Shown: positions 24,912-36,464 of the stretch, piece after piece
Layout of the letters: each line of letters begins with the position of its first letter
How positions within the stretch are numbered: position 1 is the first letter of the stretch
DNA from: Pyrus communis
Taxonomy: Eukaryota; Streptophyta; Magnoliopsida; Rosales; Rosaceae
Length of the DNA stretch: 64,000 nucleotides
NCBI RefSeq assembly: GCF_963583255.1
Contig: NC_084818.1
Coordinates: forward strand, 12,960,222-13,024,221
Direction of reading: 5' to 3'
Program-made: the position numbers and the translations under genes
The notes under the pieces: generated by a model
Seen by the model: only the letters and a program-made list of their open reading frames with translations
Database searches by the model: none
What the model was told of the DNA's origin: nothing

Positions 24912-25682
24912 ATTAATTAAAAGGAAAATTAATAAAATGAATTCGAAAATTTTAAGTTTTAAGAATAAAAATAAAATAAAAGGTAAAATGAATACTATCA
25001 GGATTGACTTTTTAGTATAAAAATGTAGTTTTTCGTTAAAATGAACAGTACCGTGAGCTTTTCATTAAAACTCCCTTAATTAAAAGAAAAATTAACAAAA
25101 AGTTTACAAAAAAAATTTAGTTTTAATAAAAAAATGACAAAATAAATGTATAGTGAATGGTAGCCAGAAAAAGTAAAAATGTTGTTACATCCCGGCCTGG
25201 GACGGACCACTTCCCAGGCCCGCTTCACCACCGTAGCACGATATTGTCCGCTTTGGGCTTACCATTCCCTCACAGTTTTGTTTTTGGAAACTCACGAGCA
25301 ACTTCTCAGTGGGTCACCTATCATGGGATTGATATTGTGACATCTCACATCGCCCAGGGGAGTGATCATTAAATGTATATTCCCATCTCTACCTAGCACG
25401 AGGCCTTTTGGTAGCTCACGGGCTTCGGGTTCCGTAGGAACTCCGAAGTTAAGCGAGAAGGGGGCTAGAGCAATCCTATGATGGGTGACCCCCTAGGAAG
25501 TTGCTCGTGAGTTCCCAAAAACGAAACCGTGAGGGAATGGTAAGCCCAAAACGGACAAAATCGTGCTACGGTGGTGGAGCGGGCCTGGGAAGTGGTCCGC
25601 CCCGGGGCGGGATGTGACAAATGTGGTTTTTCATTAAAAGTGAACAATACTGGGAGTGTTTCATTAAAACTCCCTTAATTAA
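24912..25682. repeat. two adjacent copies of a dispersed repeat
   Basis: Copy 1 (about 24912-25080) and copy 2 (about 25080-25682) share a TTTTTCGTTAAAATGAACAG / TTTTTCATTAAAAGTGAACA core, and both end AAAACTCCCTTAATT. A third copy lies at about 14527-14698. Copy 2 is split by the Cassandra-like insertion at 25183-25619. The pattern suggests a MITE family with worn ends. Confidence 0.7.
25183..25619 (+). mobile_element. Cassandra-type TRIM, fold-back form with 5S-like segment
   Basis: Positions 25336-25619 form one LTR of 284 bp, from TGTGACATC to GATGTGACA. It contains a 5S rRNA-like stretch at about 25440-25500: CCGAAGTTAAGCG resembles the A-box region, and GATGGGTGACC the C-box region, of 5S genes transcribed by Pol III. 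Positions 25183-25335 repeat the distal 150 bp or so of that LTR in inverted orientation, giving a large hairpin. AATGT flanks the whole unit (25178-25182 and 25620-25624), so it inserted as one piece. Cassandra elements are known to be non-coding retroelements with 5S sequences in their LTRs. The head-to-head arrangement is unusual. No protein is encoded. Confidence 0.85.
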
Positions 25683-25764
25683 ATGAATAAAGTTTTGGGT
25701 AATGTTAGAGAAATTAAATTGTAAAACAAATAATGTGGATGTTGATGATTTGATTATTACATAA

Positions 25765-26365
25765 AACTATCTTCAACCCATAGGATAAAGCTTAAAATAT
25801 AAGCTTTAAAACCCCTACAAACCATCTTTAATCATTAGGCTAAAATAAGCTCTAGGGATAAAATATATATTTGGGCTAGATTTCCTCCAGGATTTATACC
25901 TGGCTTAAATTATTTTGGATCCACCAAATTGTCATATTTCAAACTTTTTTTTTTTTACTTATAATCTAACGGATATGATCAAATGAGATCAAATCTAATG
26001 GTAAAAAAAGATTTGACGGTTCAAAATTAAATCTAACGTCTAAAATAATTTAAGAAAATTATTTAAATCAAATTTAACTTAAAACTTTATAAATACATAT
26101 GTATTTGTATGAATTTTAATTACTTATCAAAATTTAAATATTTTTATATTAAAATGGTCATAAAAATAAATTAGGATATTCTACATAAATTTTATTTTCA
26201 AAAAAGTTACCGAAAAGAAAAAATTAGGTTAAAATCATTATTTAGTAATCTTGAGCTAAAACTTTAAGTCATAAAGGGTTGGAAAAGAAAAACAGTTTCT
26301 GGGTTATGACTTAAAATTTTCTAGCTTAAATTTTTAAGCCTTATCCCCAAGGGTTAAAGATGGTC
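25765..26365. mobile_element. PIF/Harbinger-like MITE, copy B
   Basis: The ends are AACTATCTTCAACCC on the left and GGGTTAAAGATGGTC on the right. TAA flanks both sides (25762-25764 and 26366-26368), a clean TWA duplication. Read on the minus strand, it aligns with copy A and with the outer parts of the longer element at 27798. It is 601 bp and non-coding. Confidence 0.8.
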
Positions 26366-27797
26366 TAAGTATTGATTACCGTGCTTATTTTCTATTGATA
26401 ACACATCATTTGCTTTACACATTTGATTTAAAATTTTGATCTTTCTATCATTATCATTAAGTTCTTATGCCTTCAACTACTAATCCTTCAAGCTACCATT
26501 TTTTTCAGTGCTACGTAGTATTATATGGTACGAGCATTGAATGATCTAAATCTACAAGACCTCAACACAAATAATAATTCAAATAAATCTAAATCATTAA
26601 GAGTCGTATCATTTAATGCTACACAACATGGAATAATTTTCTCATTTGTTGATATATTTGGCTAATTCTTCTTCCTTGGTTTTTTTTTTCTAAACAAAAG
26701 CCAGACATTAGAGAGTCCAAAGAAACCAGCAAACACCTTATAGTCTAGTACACTCAACCAAATGATTATCAAAATAGTGGCTGGACATATCTTGAGAAAC
26801 GGCAAATAGTAAGAAAAATAACAAATTTCCAACAACAGGAATATGAGAAATTTTTCATTGCGACGAGAATACAAGTGGTATATCACATGTTTTAATAAAA
26901 GTGATGAGAAATTTTATTTTTTAAGTTATTAACTTTTTAACACACGTATTTTATCATTTATATAGTGATACATGATGTGCAATCCCGTGTACCAATAACA
27001 TTGAAAAATCTCTCCACTAATATACCCACACAATGATTACTTTCATATCTCAACAAATTAAACACGATAAGTAATCTTCTCAAAGTCAGTTTACTTAAAT
27101 TGATGTTTATCCGCCTCTCATTGTCAATTATTTGCCCGCAATCCTTCCTTGGAAATCCACCCGGATTCCGGCTTCTTTCAATAATTAAACCACTCAATGA
27201 CCCACATATATGGGAAACCGAATCGATCAAAATAAAGAGTTACTACAATTAGGTCAAATAAGAACCTAGATTCTCTTCTGATCTTTTTTATGAGGATTCT
27301 GGAAATCTGTAAATTATGTTCGTTCATTGTAAATCGTATTGTCATAAATTATTTTATTTAAAATTGAATACAAACAGTACCTGACGAAAATTGATTGCAC
27401 GATATATGATGAATGAACACGATTTACGAATCTCTGAAATCTTCACAAAGAGGATTCGAAGAAGACCCTATTGGGTCAATTACAACTAGAGCACCCTAGC
27501 TTTTCCAAATATCTCAATTTCCAAATTGAAGCACGCCAGCCCCTTCGACTCCATTTCCAATCATGACACTTACTTGTATAAGCTCAATTGAAAATACTCT
27601 AATTGCCCCCAAAACGCGATTCCTCAGTATCAAAAACCAAGTTATCCAACTAATTAACGTAATTGGGATCGAATTGTAAGATTCAAAATCCCACGGACAA
27701 AACCCTAACCCTAGTTGCCCTCTTTTTCCCATATCCTCATCCTTTAAAAAAAAAAAAAAAATAGTTAAGTTGATGCTGGGATATTTTAAGAATATTA
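26366..27797. other. intergenic with a small inverted-repeat element
   Basis: No gene is seen. About 27268-27470 is a MITE-like copy related to those at 35430-35600 and 54121-54344; the shared core is GTACCTGACGAAAATTGAT (27379-27397). About 26890-26985 matches 838-905 in inverted orientation. The remainder is plain AT-rich sequence. Confidence 0.5.
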
Positions 27798-29320
27798 GAC
27801 CATCTTCAACCCTTGGGCTAAAAGCCAAATTTTTTAGCTCGGAAAATTTAGCTTTTAGCCTAGAAACAGTTTTTTTGCTCCAACTCTTCTGGCCTAAAAT
27901 TTTAGCCTGAGATTATTAAAGAATGAACTGAGGCTAATTTTTTTCTTAAATTAACTTCTTCTTTTTTTTTTAAATTATGTAGACTATCGTAAATTAATTT
28001 TATGAACATTTTAATCTAAAAATATTTAAAAATTTGATAAATATTGAAAAATCACTAAATCTTTCCACAAATCAAACATTCAACTTTCACCAAACTTTCA
28101 ACTTTCACCAACCGTTCAACTTTCATCCTCTATATAACACACAGGTGTTCAACTTTCATCTTCTATATAAACATAAGTCCAATATCAGTTGATCACACAA
28201 TCTTTCAACCTTCAATCATCCTCTATATTCACCAATCTTTCAACTTTCAAAGTGTTTTTGTTTCCTAAAAATCCTCAATATCTCATTAATGGGTGATAGA
28301 AGAAGGCGTCGCAAGACAATGCAGATGGCACAATACCAAGCAAGGCTTGACATTAAGGATGTTGAAATGATCAACGCTGAAGCTGAACTTGCAAACTTGC
28401 TTATGTAATATGAGCACCATGCCGAATCTAGCAATCGTGGTTCTGTCACGGGACGTTCATTTGTGCAGCATGATAGAGAAAAATGTCATGATTGAATAAT
28501 GAAAGATTATTTCATAGAGCATCCGAGATTTCCTGCTTATGATTTTCAGAGACGGTTTCGGATGAGGAGAGAGCTTTTTGATAGCATCTTGAACGTAATT
28601 GTCAATCATGACCACTACTTTGCAAGGAGGATAGATGTCGTTGCCGACAAAGTCTATCACCTCATCAAAAGCTCACTTTTGCATTTCGGATGCTAGAAAG
28701 ATAAATTGGAAATGGAAATAAATGGTAGAAAGATAAATTGAAAGAATTGTAGGAGAAAATTGAGTTTTTTTTTTATTTTTTTTATTTTTTATTTTATAGA
28801 TGTTTGAACAAATACATAGGTATTTATAGAGTTATTTTTTTTGGTGAATTTTGAGTGAAATAGTTTTTTTTTAAAATTATTTTAACCGTTGAATTTAAAT
28901 ATGGGGCGTTAGATTTTTTTTTTTTACCATTACATTTGATTATATTTGATCTCAGCCGTTGGATTCAATGTATTTTAAAATAACATTTAAAAAAAAAAAA
29001 ATTTGAATCTAGACCGTTGGATCAACCAATGGTCCTTAAATTCTTGCCATTGGATTCGGAAAAGAGCCGTTGGGCTCGGGGATGTGGCCGACAACGGCCC
29101 TGATAGTGGGCCCTCTGATGTCAGGCGCGTCGGCGAGTGAGCGGGCCAAGATTGGGCCTTTTTTGGGCGAGTCCACATGTGTGCGGGGGGAATCTGGGGG
29201 GGGGGGTGCATTTTTAGCATTCGGCTTTTAGCCCAATGTTTTTGCTTGAGTTGGGTGGTGTTTTTCAGGGCAGGGAATAAATGAGGTATTTTGGCATTTA
29301 GCCCAAGATTAGAGAGAGTC
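27798..29320 (+). mobile_element. PIF/Harbinger element, decayed
   Basis: It begins GACCATCTTCAACCCTTGGG, and TTA flanks both ends (27795-27797 and 29321-29323), the target duplication expected of this superfamily. The right end is worn (CCCAAGATTAGAGAGAGTC). Its outer parts match the 0.6-kb copies A and B, while its middle holds a broken transposase-like frame (separate entry). It therefore looks like the larger relative from which the MITEs derive. The GC-rich stretch at about 29040-29220 is not shared. It ends about 200 bp before the leader of the SR gene. Confidence 0.8.
28289..28696 (+). pseudogene. Harbinger-type transposase-like protein, N-terminal remnant
   Basis: One frame runs from the ATG at 28289 to the TAG near 28694, interrupted by in-frame TAA (near 28406) and TGA (near 28494) codons. 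The part from 28499 reads MKDYFIEHPRFPAYDFQRRF, then RMRRELFDSIL and NHDHYF. This is the conserved start of plant Harbinger nuclease-like (HARBI1-type) proteins. The DDE catalytic region is absent: after SSLLHFG the frame stops and the DNA passes into repeats. The upstream part is basic and then rich in Glu and Ala, as in the N-terminal extension of these proteins. It is not functional. Confidence 0.75.
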
Positions 29321-29499
29321 TTAGTGGGTGGGAAAGTCAAATTTTTTTGACCTTTTATGAGGGTGAAAATGTACAGGATTGCGAGGTGGGTGTATCAGTT
29401 TTCTTTATTATTTTTTTATCTTTCTTTTGAAAATCACCTTTTGCGCTAATAAGAAATAGGGCTGGCATCAGACTCATACGTCGCCGCTCGATTGACTTC

Positions 29500-29619
29500 T
29501 CCTCTTTTAGACAAAATCTGTCCGAAAATTGTCTTGGAGCTACAAATCGATTCCACTGAGCCCATTCCCAATTATTCCTAGGGTTTCTCTGAGCTCTCTC
29601 CATCGCCATCGACTTCAAG
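29500..29619 (+). other. 5' leader exon of the SR gene
   Basis: CT-rich leader sequence ends at CGACTTCAAG with a GTACGA donor at 29620. The matching acceptor lies upstream of the start codon exon, near 29930-29935. The transcription start is not visible; I place the leader only approximately. Confidence 0.5.
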
Positions 29620-29959
29620 GTACGAAAACTAAGCTCAGATGCTTTCCTTTCAATATCTTCAGCAGATCTAGGTTTGTTCTGCTCGTTCATGCTAGGGTTT
29701 TACAAATTATCCTCTCCCTGACTAACTTTACTCAATTTTCTGTGTAATTAAGCTTCGTATCATTTAATTAGTTGCTAAAGTCACAATTTTACACTTTTTA
29801 TCTATGGAATTTTATTTCTGTTTTTCCATGTTGTACATTTGGTGCTGTTTGGAGTTCGAAAGCTCACCAAGTGTTTGTAGAAATGCCGGTGACAAAACTA
29901 CTTACTTAATTGTCTAATTGTTGTATCTGGAAGGGTTGGAAAGTTTGAAGCTTGAAGAA

Positions 29960-32900
29960 ATGAGGCCAATATTTTGCGGCAACTTGGATTTTGACGCGCG
30001 GCAGTCAGATGTTGAGCGGCTTTTCAAGCGATATGGGAAAGTTGAGAGGGTGGATATTAAGTCTGGTAAATAAGTTCTCTGGTTAAATAATTAAACTTTC
30101 GCTGTGTTTTCGTAACGGTTTGTTTTAGTTCTTTATCGGGATTACTAGTTTTGTTGACTGTTGGTAGCATAGTTGTTGTGCTGTGTTGTTTCGTTTACTT
30201 TTTATTTTTATTTATTTTTAGTTGCATATGAATTTACTGGCCAAACTTAAAGCCTTGTAGTTATTTTAAGCTATTGTGGATTTTAGAGCTATATTATCTG
30301 ATTTCTACTTTTGGTTCCAAGGTTATGTTCGAAAGTTTCGTTATGTTTATTGTGATGAAATCTGAAGAGGGTCATTACTGAATCATCCTGCTGGGATATG
30401 GTCTTTATAGTTGGTGCAGATTGGGGTTTGAGCACCTTCAATTTATCCCTATGAGATGATAAGGATTTTGGGTAGAGAAAAAATAAATGTGTTTTCGGGG
30501 TTTATCAGCAAGTCCTACAGCAGCAGAGTTATTTAATGGGGGACTTATACCACCGTGCAAATGTGACAGCTGCTACTTTCATGATTTTCTGCTGTGTGTC
30601 TGAAAGACTATTCTGGCTTTATTCGCCTCCTGGTATGTCTAGAAAGGAAAATGTGTGTATGACTGCAAAAATGAAAAATGACTATTTTAAGATTGGCTCA
30701 TTGACCCTTTTTGTATAGCGGCAAATACATGCATAAAACATGAAGTCTGGTTTTCTTCCTTGGCCCTTTTTCCATTTCTTTTCAAAATCTTGATATGCAG
30801 AAATTCCCTTTCTCTGTAAATTGAAAATGTATGAGAGATATGCCTTTATGGAAAAACTAGGATGAGATTGCAGTGCATTCATGCACATGACATCTCCTTC
30901 ACGCTGAGAACTGAGAAGCTTGAGCTCTTTCTCTGGGCTGTTTGGTTGGAGTAAATTCTAAAAAGGACATGTTTGCAAAGGAAAGATTTCAGCTGTTACT
31001 CAAAAGGGCAATATGTTATTCGTTAGAATATTATTTGGATGGGTGTACTCGCTATTTTCCCTTTCAGAGAAACAGGTTACTTTTTTATTGCAGTGCAAAC
31101 CCCTGTACTCAAGAATTTCTTTGGCGCAGGATTACTTGGAATGTCTATGCTCTTCTTGGATGGGTCCGCTTATCTACATTTCTTTTGTAGCATGTGCCCA
31201 AGCATCACTTATTGTATTTTTCCAGAAGAATTAATCTGATCTGCCTTAGTCCTGCCATCATACTTTCCCTCAGACACCATTGCTTTTTCATTCATCATGA
31301 CTTTTGCTCCATGTTCAATTTCCGACATGTTCCAACATAGATTCCATGATGATATCGCACCCACTGGCAGGTTTTGTGTTACTTCCTACCAGAAGATTTT
31401 GTATGCGTATAATTTGTTTAGTGTATGAGATGTTAAAATTTCCTTATATTTTAGATGTATGCCTAACAAACTTGCATTAAAAAGTATGTTTTGGTGACTT
31501 TGTTGTACAGTCTGTGGTTACTTCACACGGTGGTTTTAATAGATTGCTTCCATATATATATATTGGTTTAAATAGGATTTGCTTTCGTCTATATGGACGA
31601 CGAACGAGATGCTGAGTATGCAATTCGAAGACTTGACAGGACAGAATTTGGTAGGAAGGGACGGCGACTTCGTATTGAGTGGACCAAGGTAAAGTTGAAC
31701 ATGTGGTTGGGTTTCAGAAAAATGATTTAGGATTTTATGGTCAGTTGCATAGCATACTTCTGAGAATGTTGGCATTGCACATAGCACAATCCCTATCACA
31801 TACAAGTATAATACTAGAATTTGACTTTTCTGTCTAACATGTGACTTCTTACTTAACCTGTTCCTTTTCATATTTTTTAATATTGTGATTGTGTCAATCA
31901 AAGCCATATCTTCTACTCCCTTTCATTTTCTAAGTTCATGCATGCAAATGGTACGTATGTTGTAACTGCTTCATGTTTCTTTACACTTCTTTCAATTATA
32001 TAAATTCATACTACATGTGATAAAATGGATAAACTATATGTGATAAGCTTTACTTGATTATTTTCTTTGACTTTTTTCACTCATTTAGTTACACTATTCT
32101 GTGTTGAAGCATGAAAGAGGGATTAGGAGACCTGATTCAAGAAGACCTTCTGCTAACATGAAGCCCGCAAAAACCTTGTTTGTTATCAACTTTGATCCAG
32201 TCCATACCAGGACAAAGGATCTGGAGAGGCACTTTGATCCCTACGGGAAAATAACGAACATAAGGATTAGAAGGAATTTTGCTTTCATTCAATATGAATC
32301 ACAGGAGGATGCTACCAAAGCTCTGGAGGCAACAAATACAAGGTTCTGTTTTCCTTGACAACTTCTATAGTGCTGTTTGCTTGATTTACAAGTTCAGATA
32401 TTTTTCCTTTGGACAAATTGTTTGGAAGTGAATTCAAAGGGAGAATGGCCCCTCAATTTCAAGCCATCATTGCAACAGAAAAATTCTGTAAAATTTTTTA
32501 CTTCAAAAAGCCTCTAATGCTTGTAATGAAAATTAAATGCACTGATTTGGTTTGTCATCAAAAAAGGTCTTAAACGAAAAGTGAAATATTCAATGGCTTT
32601 ATTTTGCAAAAGACTACTTTGTCTGAATCCATCTCTACCAGTGTTCTAAAAACCTAGTTTTAGGACTCACCTGCGTGGTTTTTGGGGCGGGGCTATGAAG
32701 AAAACGCCTCTGCCCAGTGGGTGTGGGCTATAGACTAGCCTAAATGCATAGGCGACCTGGGCATTTGAATTTTTATATATAAAAAAAAAGACAGCCCAAA
32801 TCCAATAAGACGACGTTTTGGGCAGGGTTTTATAAAATTCATGCTAATTTTATGTTTCTAACGTAGTTTCTATTAGTTTATTACGACTTTATGATGTGAA

Positions 32901-33043
32901 TTAGAAATAATAATAATAGTCAAATATTTGATTGCTTGGCATGCTTGCTTGATTGTTTTACAAAATTATGTTATATTATTTCTTCAAAAAAATGTACAAT
33001 ATTATATGTATGTATGTGTGTGCGTGTATACATACATACATAC

Positions 33044-33087
<44 letters not shown>

Positions 33088-33908
33088 AGTATTATAATAA
33101 TTTTAGGTACCGTGAGGCTGTCACCTAGATGAGGCTATCACGCCTCTACGATTACAACTTGCTTTATACTAACTTTAGTGAACTTATTTTTGAAATTCAG
33201 CAAGTTCATGGACAGGGTTATTTCTGTGGAATATGCTGCTCGTGATGATGATGATGATAAAAGAAATGGGCACAGTCCTGACAGGAGGGGCCGTGATATG
33301 TCTCCTGAGAGAAGAAGCAATGATCGTGGGCGATCTCCAAGTCCATACCGCAGAGATAGGGGAAGCCCTGATTATGGCCATGGTGCCCGAGTAAGTTCTA
33401 GAACTGAATCAAGAAGAAGTCCTGATTATGAGAGAGCTGCAAGCCCAGTCAATGATAGATCCCGTCCAAGTTCTAGACGCGGTCCTAGAAGAAGTCCCGA
33501 TTATGAGAGATCTGCAAGCCCAGTCAATGATAGATCCCGTCCAAGTTCTAGACCTGAACTAAGAAGTCCCAGTGATGAGGGAGCTATAAGCCCCGTCAAT
33601 GATGAATACCACAGGTTTGTTAAGATCTCAACTTTTAGTTCTCGATTGTATGATCTTTAATCTTATTATCCTTTAAGAAGTGTGGGGGTGCTCTAATGCA
33701 TTAATGAAATCATGTTTAACTATGTGTTTAAATCCCTAGAGGACACCGTCACAATCCATCTCTTTTAACATGGATTATTTCCTTTGCATGATTTGTCAAG
33801 ATTGTATTTATATGTGAACGTATACACATACTAGCACCATTCTGAGTATATTTTTGTTGTTGATATTGCAGCCGTTCACCCCCACCACGGGAAAGATCTC
33901 GTTCCTGA
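29960..33908 (+). CDS. SR splicing factor, RS31-type, two RRMs
   Basis: Five coding exons join in frame: 29960-30065, 31576-31688, 32110-32342, 33201-33614 and 33872-33908, giving 300 residues. RRM1 (about 1-73) has RNP2 IFCGNL and RNP1 [11 protein letters not shown]2 (about 95-167) has LFVINF and RNFAFIQY, followed by VISVEYA. The C-terminus is an Arg/Ser domain with three repeats around [21 protein letters not shown] proteins bind pre-mRNA exons and recruit the spliceosome in the nucleus; the RS class with two RRMs is plant-specific. The start MRPIFCGNL fits RS31. Exon 3 could instead begin at 32089 after a better pyrimidine tract, adding seven residues (LHYSVLK). I prefer 32110 because relatives read WTK then a short polar linker. 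The 1.5-kb intron after exon 1 is the likely site of regulated splicing. Confidence 0.92.
30509..30632 (+). promoter_or_regulatory. candidate poison exon in the SR gene's long intron
   Basis: The sequence TTTATCAG precedes 30509, with further in-frame acceptors ending at 30520, 30523 and 30526. A strong donor GTATGT follows 30632. Spliced after exon 1, every choice reads the same frame and meets TGA at 30601-30603, so inclusion would cut the protein after RRM1's first third and mark the mRNA for decay. Alternative splicing with premature stops in this intron is known for Arabidopsis RS31. The exact exon here is my inference. Confidence 0.55.
32638..33155. mobile_element. MITE-like insert in an SR gene intron
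   Basis: The left end, GTGTTCTAAAAACC, resembles the complement of the right end of the element at 54518-54972. The interior contains CGCCTCTGCCCAGTGG and a (TA)n tract at about 33049-33083 next to CATA repeats. The right end is probably near CACGCCTCTACG at 33138-33149. A target duplication is not clear. It occupies most of the intron between exons 3 and 4. Confidence 0.45.
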
Positions 33909-35730
33909 GAACCAGCCAGATATGCAACCTCCTTGTAGTCGTTAGCTGGTGTTATCTTTAATTTATAGTTGACATTCCGAAGTTTGGTTATTCCCTCTTT
34001 ATTAGTATTCAGATACATGATCAGTTTGAACTTGAACATGTTTTCAAAGTGGTGAATTCGAAGTTTATTTAGTAGCCAATCATGGTTTATCGGGTACATC
34101 TGTATTCGATTCCTAAATTGTTATTTTTCTGTGAGTTTGACAGTAGTCGCAATTTCGTGAGCGTGGCTTTGGCGTGAATGTTGTACGTTGCACCTCTTTT
34201 AAATGAGACAGAACCGTCTCTTTTGGCACTTGGCACTGGATTTTCTTGGGTTTTGCATGATTATAATTTATACTTCTTTAGGGTTTGGGGTATCAAATGG
34301 CAGGCAAGTTATCGACATTTTTGAAGCTACCAAGGTCGATGCCGGAAACCACCGCTCTTCGGTTTTGTATGTTCTGCATTTTACTCAAATTTTGCGTTAT
34401 TTGACTTTGAGGGTTTACCTATTGAATTTTGAATTACAGTATTGCAATAGGTTTTTCAATCAAGCCTCCTTTTTCTTTTCTTTTTAAATTCGGTCAACGG
34501 CAAGAGGGGATCCGAAGTTGGAACTTCTTCTGATATTAGAAAGAGAAGTATCACAGAAACAATAGCAAGTTGGGACCTCCTCTTGTGGCCTCCACGACTC
34601 CTCCAATGTAGAGAACGATGATTAAAAAACGGGTGTTGAAATGCTACGGTTCTTCAGATGTTGAGATGGTGCAAATAGCAAAGAAAAAGAATGTTGAGAG
34701 TAGAAATTTAAAGTAATCCAATTAGAAAATGCTGTTTGCGAAAAGTTCTACTATGCTTTCAGTATGGCATGCATCGTATCAACAAAGTGTTAATGCTTCA
34801 ACAATGTCAAATATTTTGGTATATACTATACTAGGAAACTATATGTTTAAAGGATTACACACATGAGCACAACTTATATCCGGCGTCAATGACAGTCACT
34901 TGGATAAAAATTTACCCATTTTTAATTTATTAGCACGGAACGTCATTGTGATGTTATACCTATGCATAAGGAAGAAAGATTTACATCAAACGAGTTCACT
35001 GTCACGTGATGTTCTCATCTAATAATGCATTATTATATACAAATTTTTTCCACAACAATATTTCATAAATCGAGATTCACAACAGTAAATTTGTTCTATA
35101 TAAATTGCTCCCGTCATGAGTAAGTGTAGTAGTGGTATTCGTAGCTTGATGGTTGATAATGATGGAGTGAGTGAGTGACAGAATGGGTGAGGAAAAGTGG
35201 AGCGCGAAAAGGACAAGAGAACGTGGGAAGGACACAAATACAAGAATTTAAAAACAAACAAACAAACAGCTGACACAGGAAACAGCGTCACGTCCAGGCC
35301 ATGCATCGCCAAAAGCCCAAGGCCAGGGCGTCTTGGTTCACTCGACGAGAGTACGGACGCTCCCAAAGGTTGGCTACTTTGTGTCCGCAGCCTTGGGCAG
35401 TTAGCACCTTCGACGTAATGACTTAAAATCATTAGTTTATGGATTTTTGAAAATAATTTACTCATTCGTTAGTCAAATTCGGTTAGAAATTATTTTAAAA
35501 TTTAAAATTAAATATAAATAGTACTTAACGAAAATTGATCTCATGATGTACGATGAAAAGTCACGATCACAGAATCCTTAGAATTCTCAGGAAAATGATC
35601 TGAGTTTCCGTAAAATCAGTAGCCCAACAAGTGCAAAAGTCAATCCAGCAAGATTCATATTTCTCTCTTTCTTTTACCAGTATACATACAGTAACATTAA
35701 ATTTTTGTAGGTCACTTGTAGGCTTAGGGG
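33909..35730. other. SR gene 3' region and intergenic DNA
   Basis: The first few hundred bases are the presumed 3' UTR; I see no clear polyadenylation cassette. About 35430-35600 is a MITE-like copy with ACTTAACGAAAATTGAT, related to those at 27270 and 54121. No further gene is recognised. Confidence 0.4.
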
Positions 35731-35786
35731 GCGATTGTTACATTATATTATTTTAGATTAGACTAACTTATTTTTACATTATATTA

Positions 35787-36020
35787 TTTTAGATTAGACT
35801 AACTTTAGAAATTAAACTGAACAGACTTAAAATAGACTAAGCTGAACTCATTTAGTGAAGCGTTCAATACAATGTCCAAATAAGAAACAAGATAATTAAC
35901 AAATTTTAGATTAGACTAACTTTAGAAATTAAACCGAACAGACTTAAAATAGACTAAGCTGAACTCATTTAGTGAAGCGTTCAATACAATGTCCAAATAA
36001 GAAACAAGATAATTAACAAA
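35787..36020. repeat. tandem repeat, 117 bp x 2
   Basis: Two units (35787-35903 and 35904-36020) begin TTTTAGATTAGACTAACTTT and are nearly identical, differing at one base in ATTAAACTGAAC/ATTAAACCGAAC. A partial extra unit precedes them at about 35735-35770. The near identity points to a recent duplication. Confidence 0.9.
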
Positions 36021-36464
36021 CTTTAATTATATTATTTAATTCATATTTATTAATTTTGTTATTAATTCTTTTTTTTTTCCCCATAAACATCTGTCCCCTC
36101 TCCCTTTCCCTCTTCCTCCCCTCTCCCTATTTTTCTCCATCTTTTCCCGTCCAACTCCCTCTCGGTTCCAATCTTTATTTCTCTCTACTCCCTCCCTCTC
36201 TCTCTCTAGATGCACGGATCTTGCGGCTCACGTTCAACGAGGACCTAAAACTTGATCCACCCAAGAAGCGTTTTGAGCAAGAAAATGTGGTTGCATGGGA
36301 ATTCAAGAAATTGTGGTTGCAGACGACAATGCAAAGTAGACACGAAGGGTTTGGCGAAGCAGATGACACGGTGTGAAGCAAACACGAAGCATTTGGTAAA
36401 GCGGTCTTAGTAGCCCTCTACTTTTTGGTGGATCTCACTAAGACCACGCAGTGAAGCATTTATA
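36021..36464. other. pyrimidine-rich sequence, no certain gene
   Basis: A CT-rich stretch (36070-36210) leads into a short frame (to about 36376) that I do not recognise. Near 36400-36445, GTCTTAGTAG and CTCACTAAGAC are inverted, suggesting the edge of a small repeat. Confidence 0.3.

Noticed and set aside
25440..25500. 5S rRNA gene
   Set aside because: Only a 5S-like segment within a Cassandra LTR; the sequence departs from 5S and no tandem array is present.
33178..33660. 160-codon plus-strand frame as a separate gene
   Set aside because: It is exon 4 to 5 sequence of the SR gene read into its flanking introns; the true exon is 33201-33614.
35019..35465. 148-codon minus-strand frame
   Set aside because: No recognisable domain, no splice context and a low-complexity middle. 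Open by chance in a GC-richer patch.
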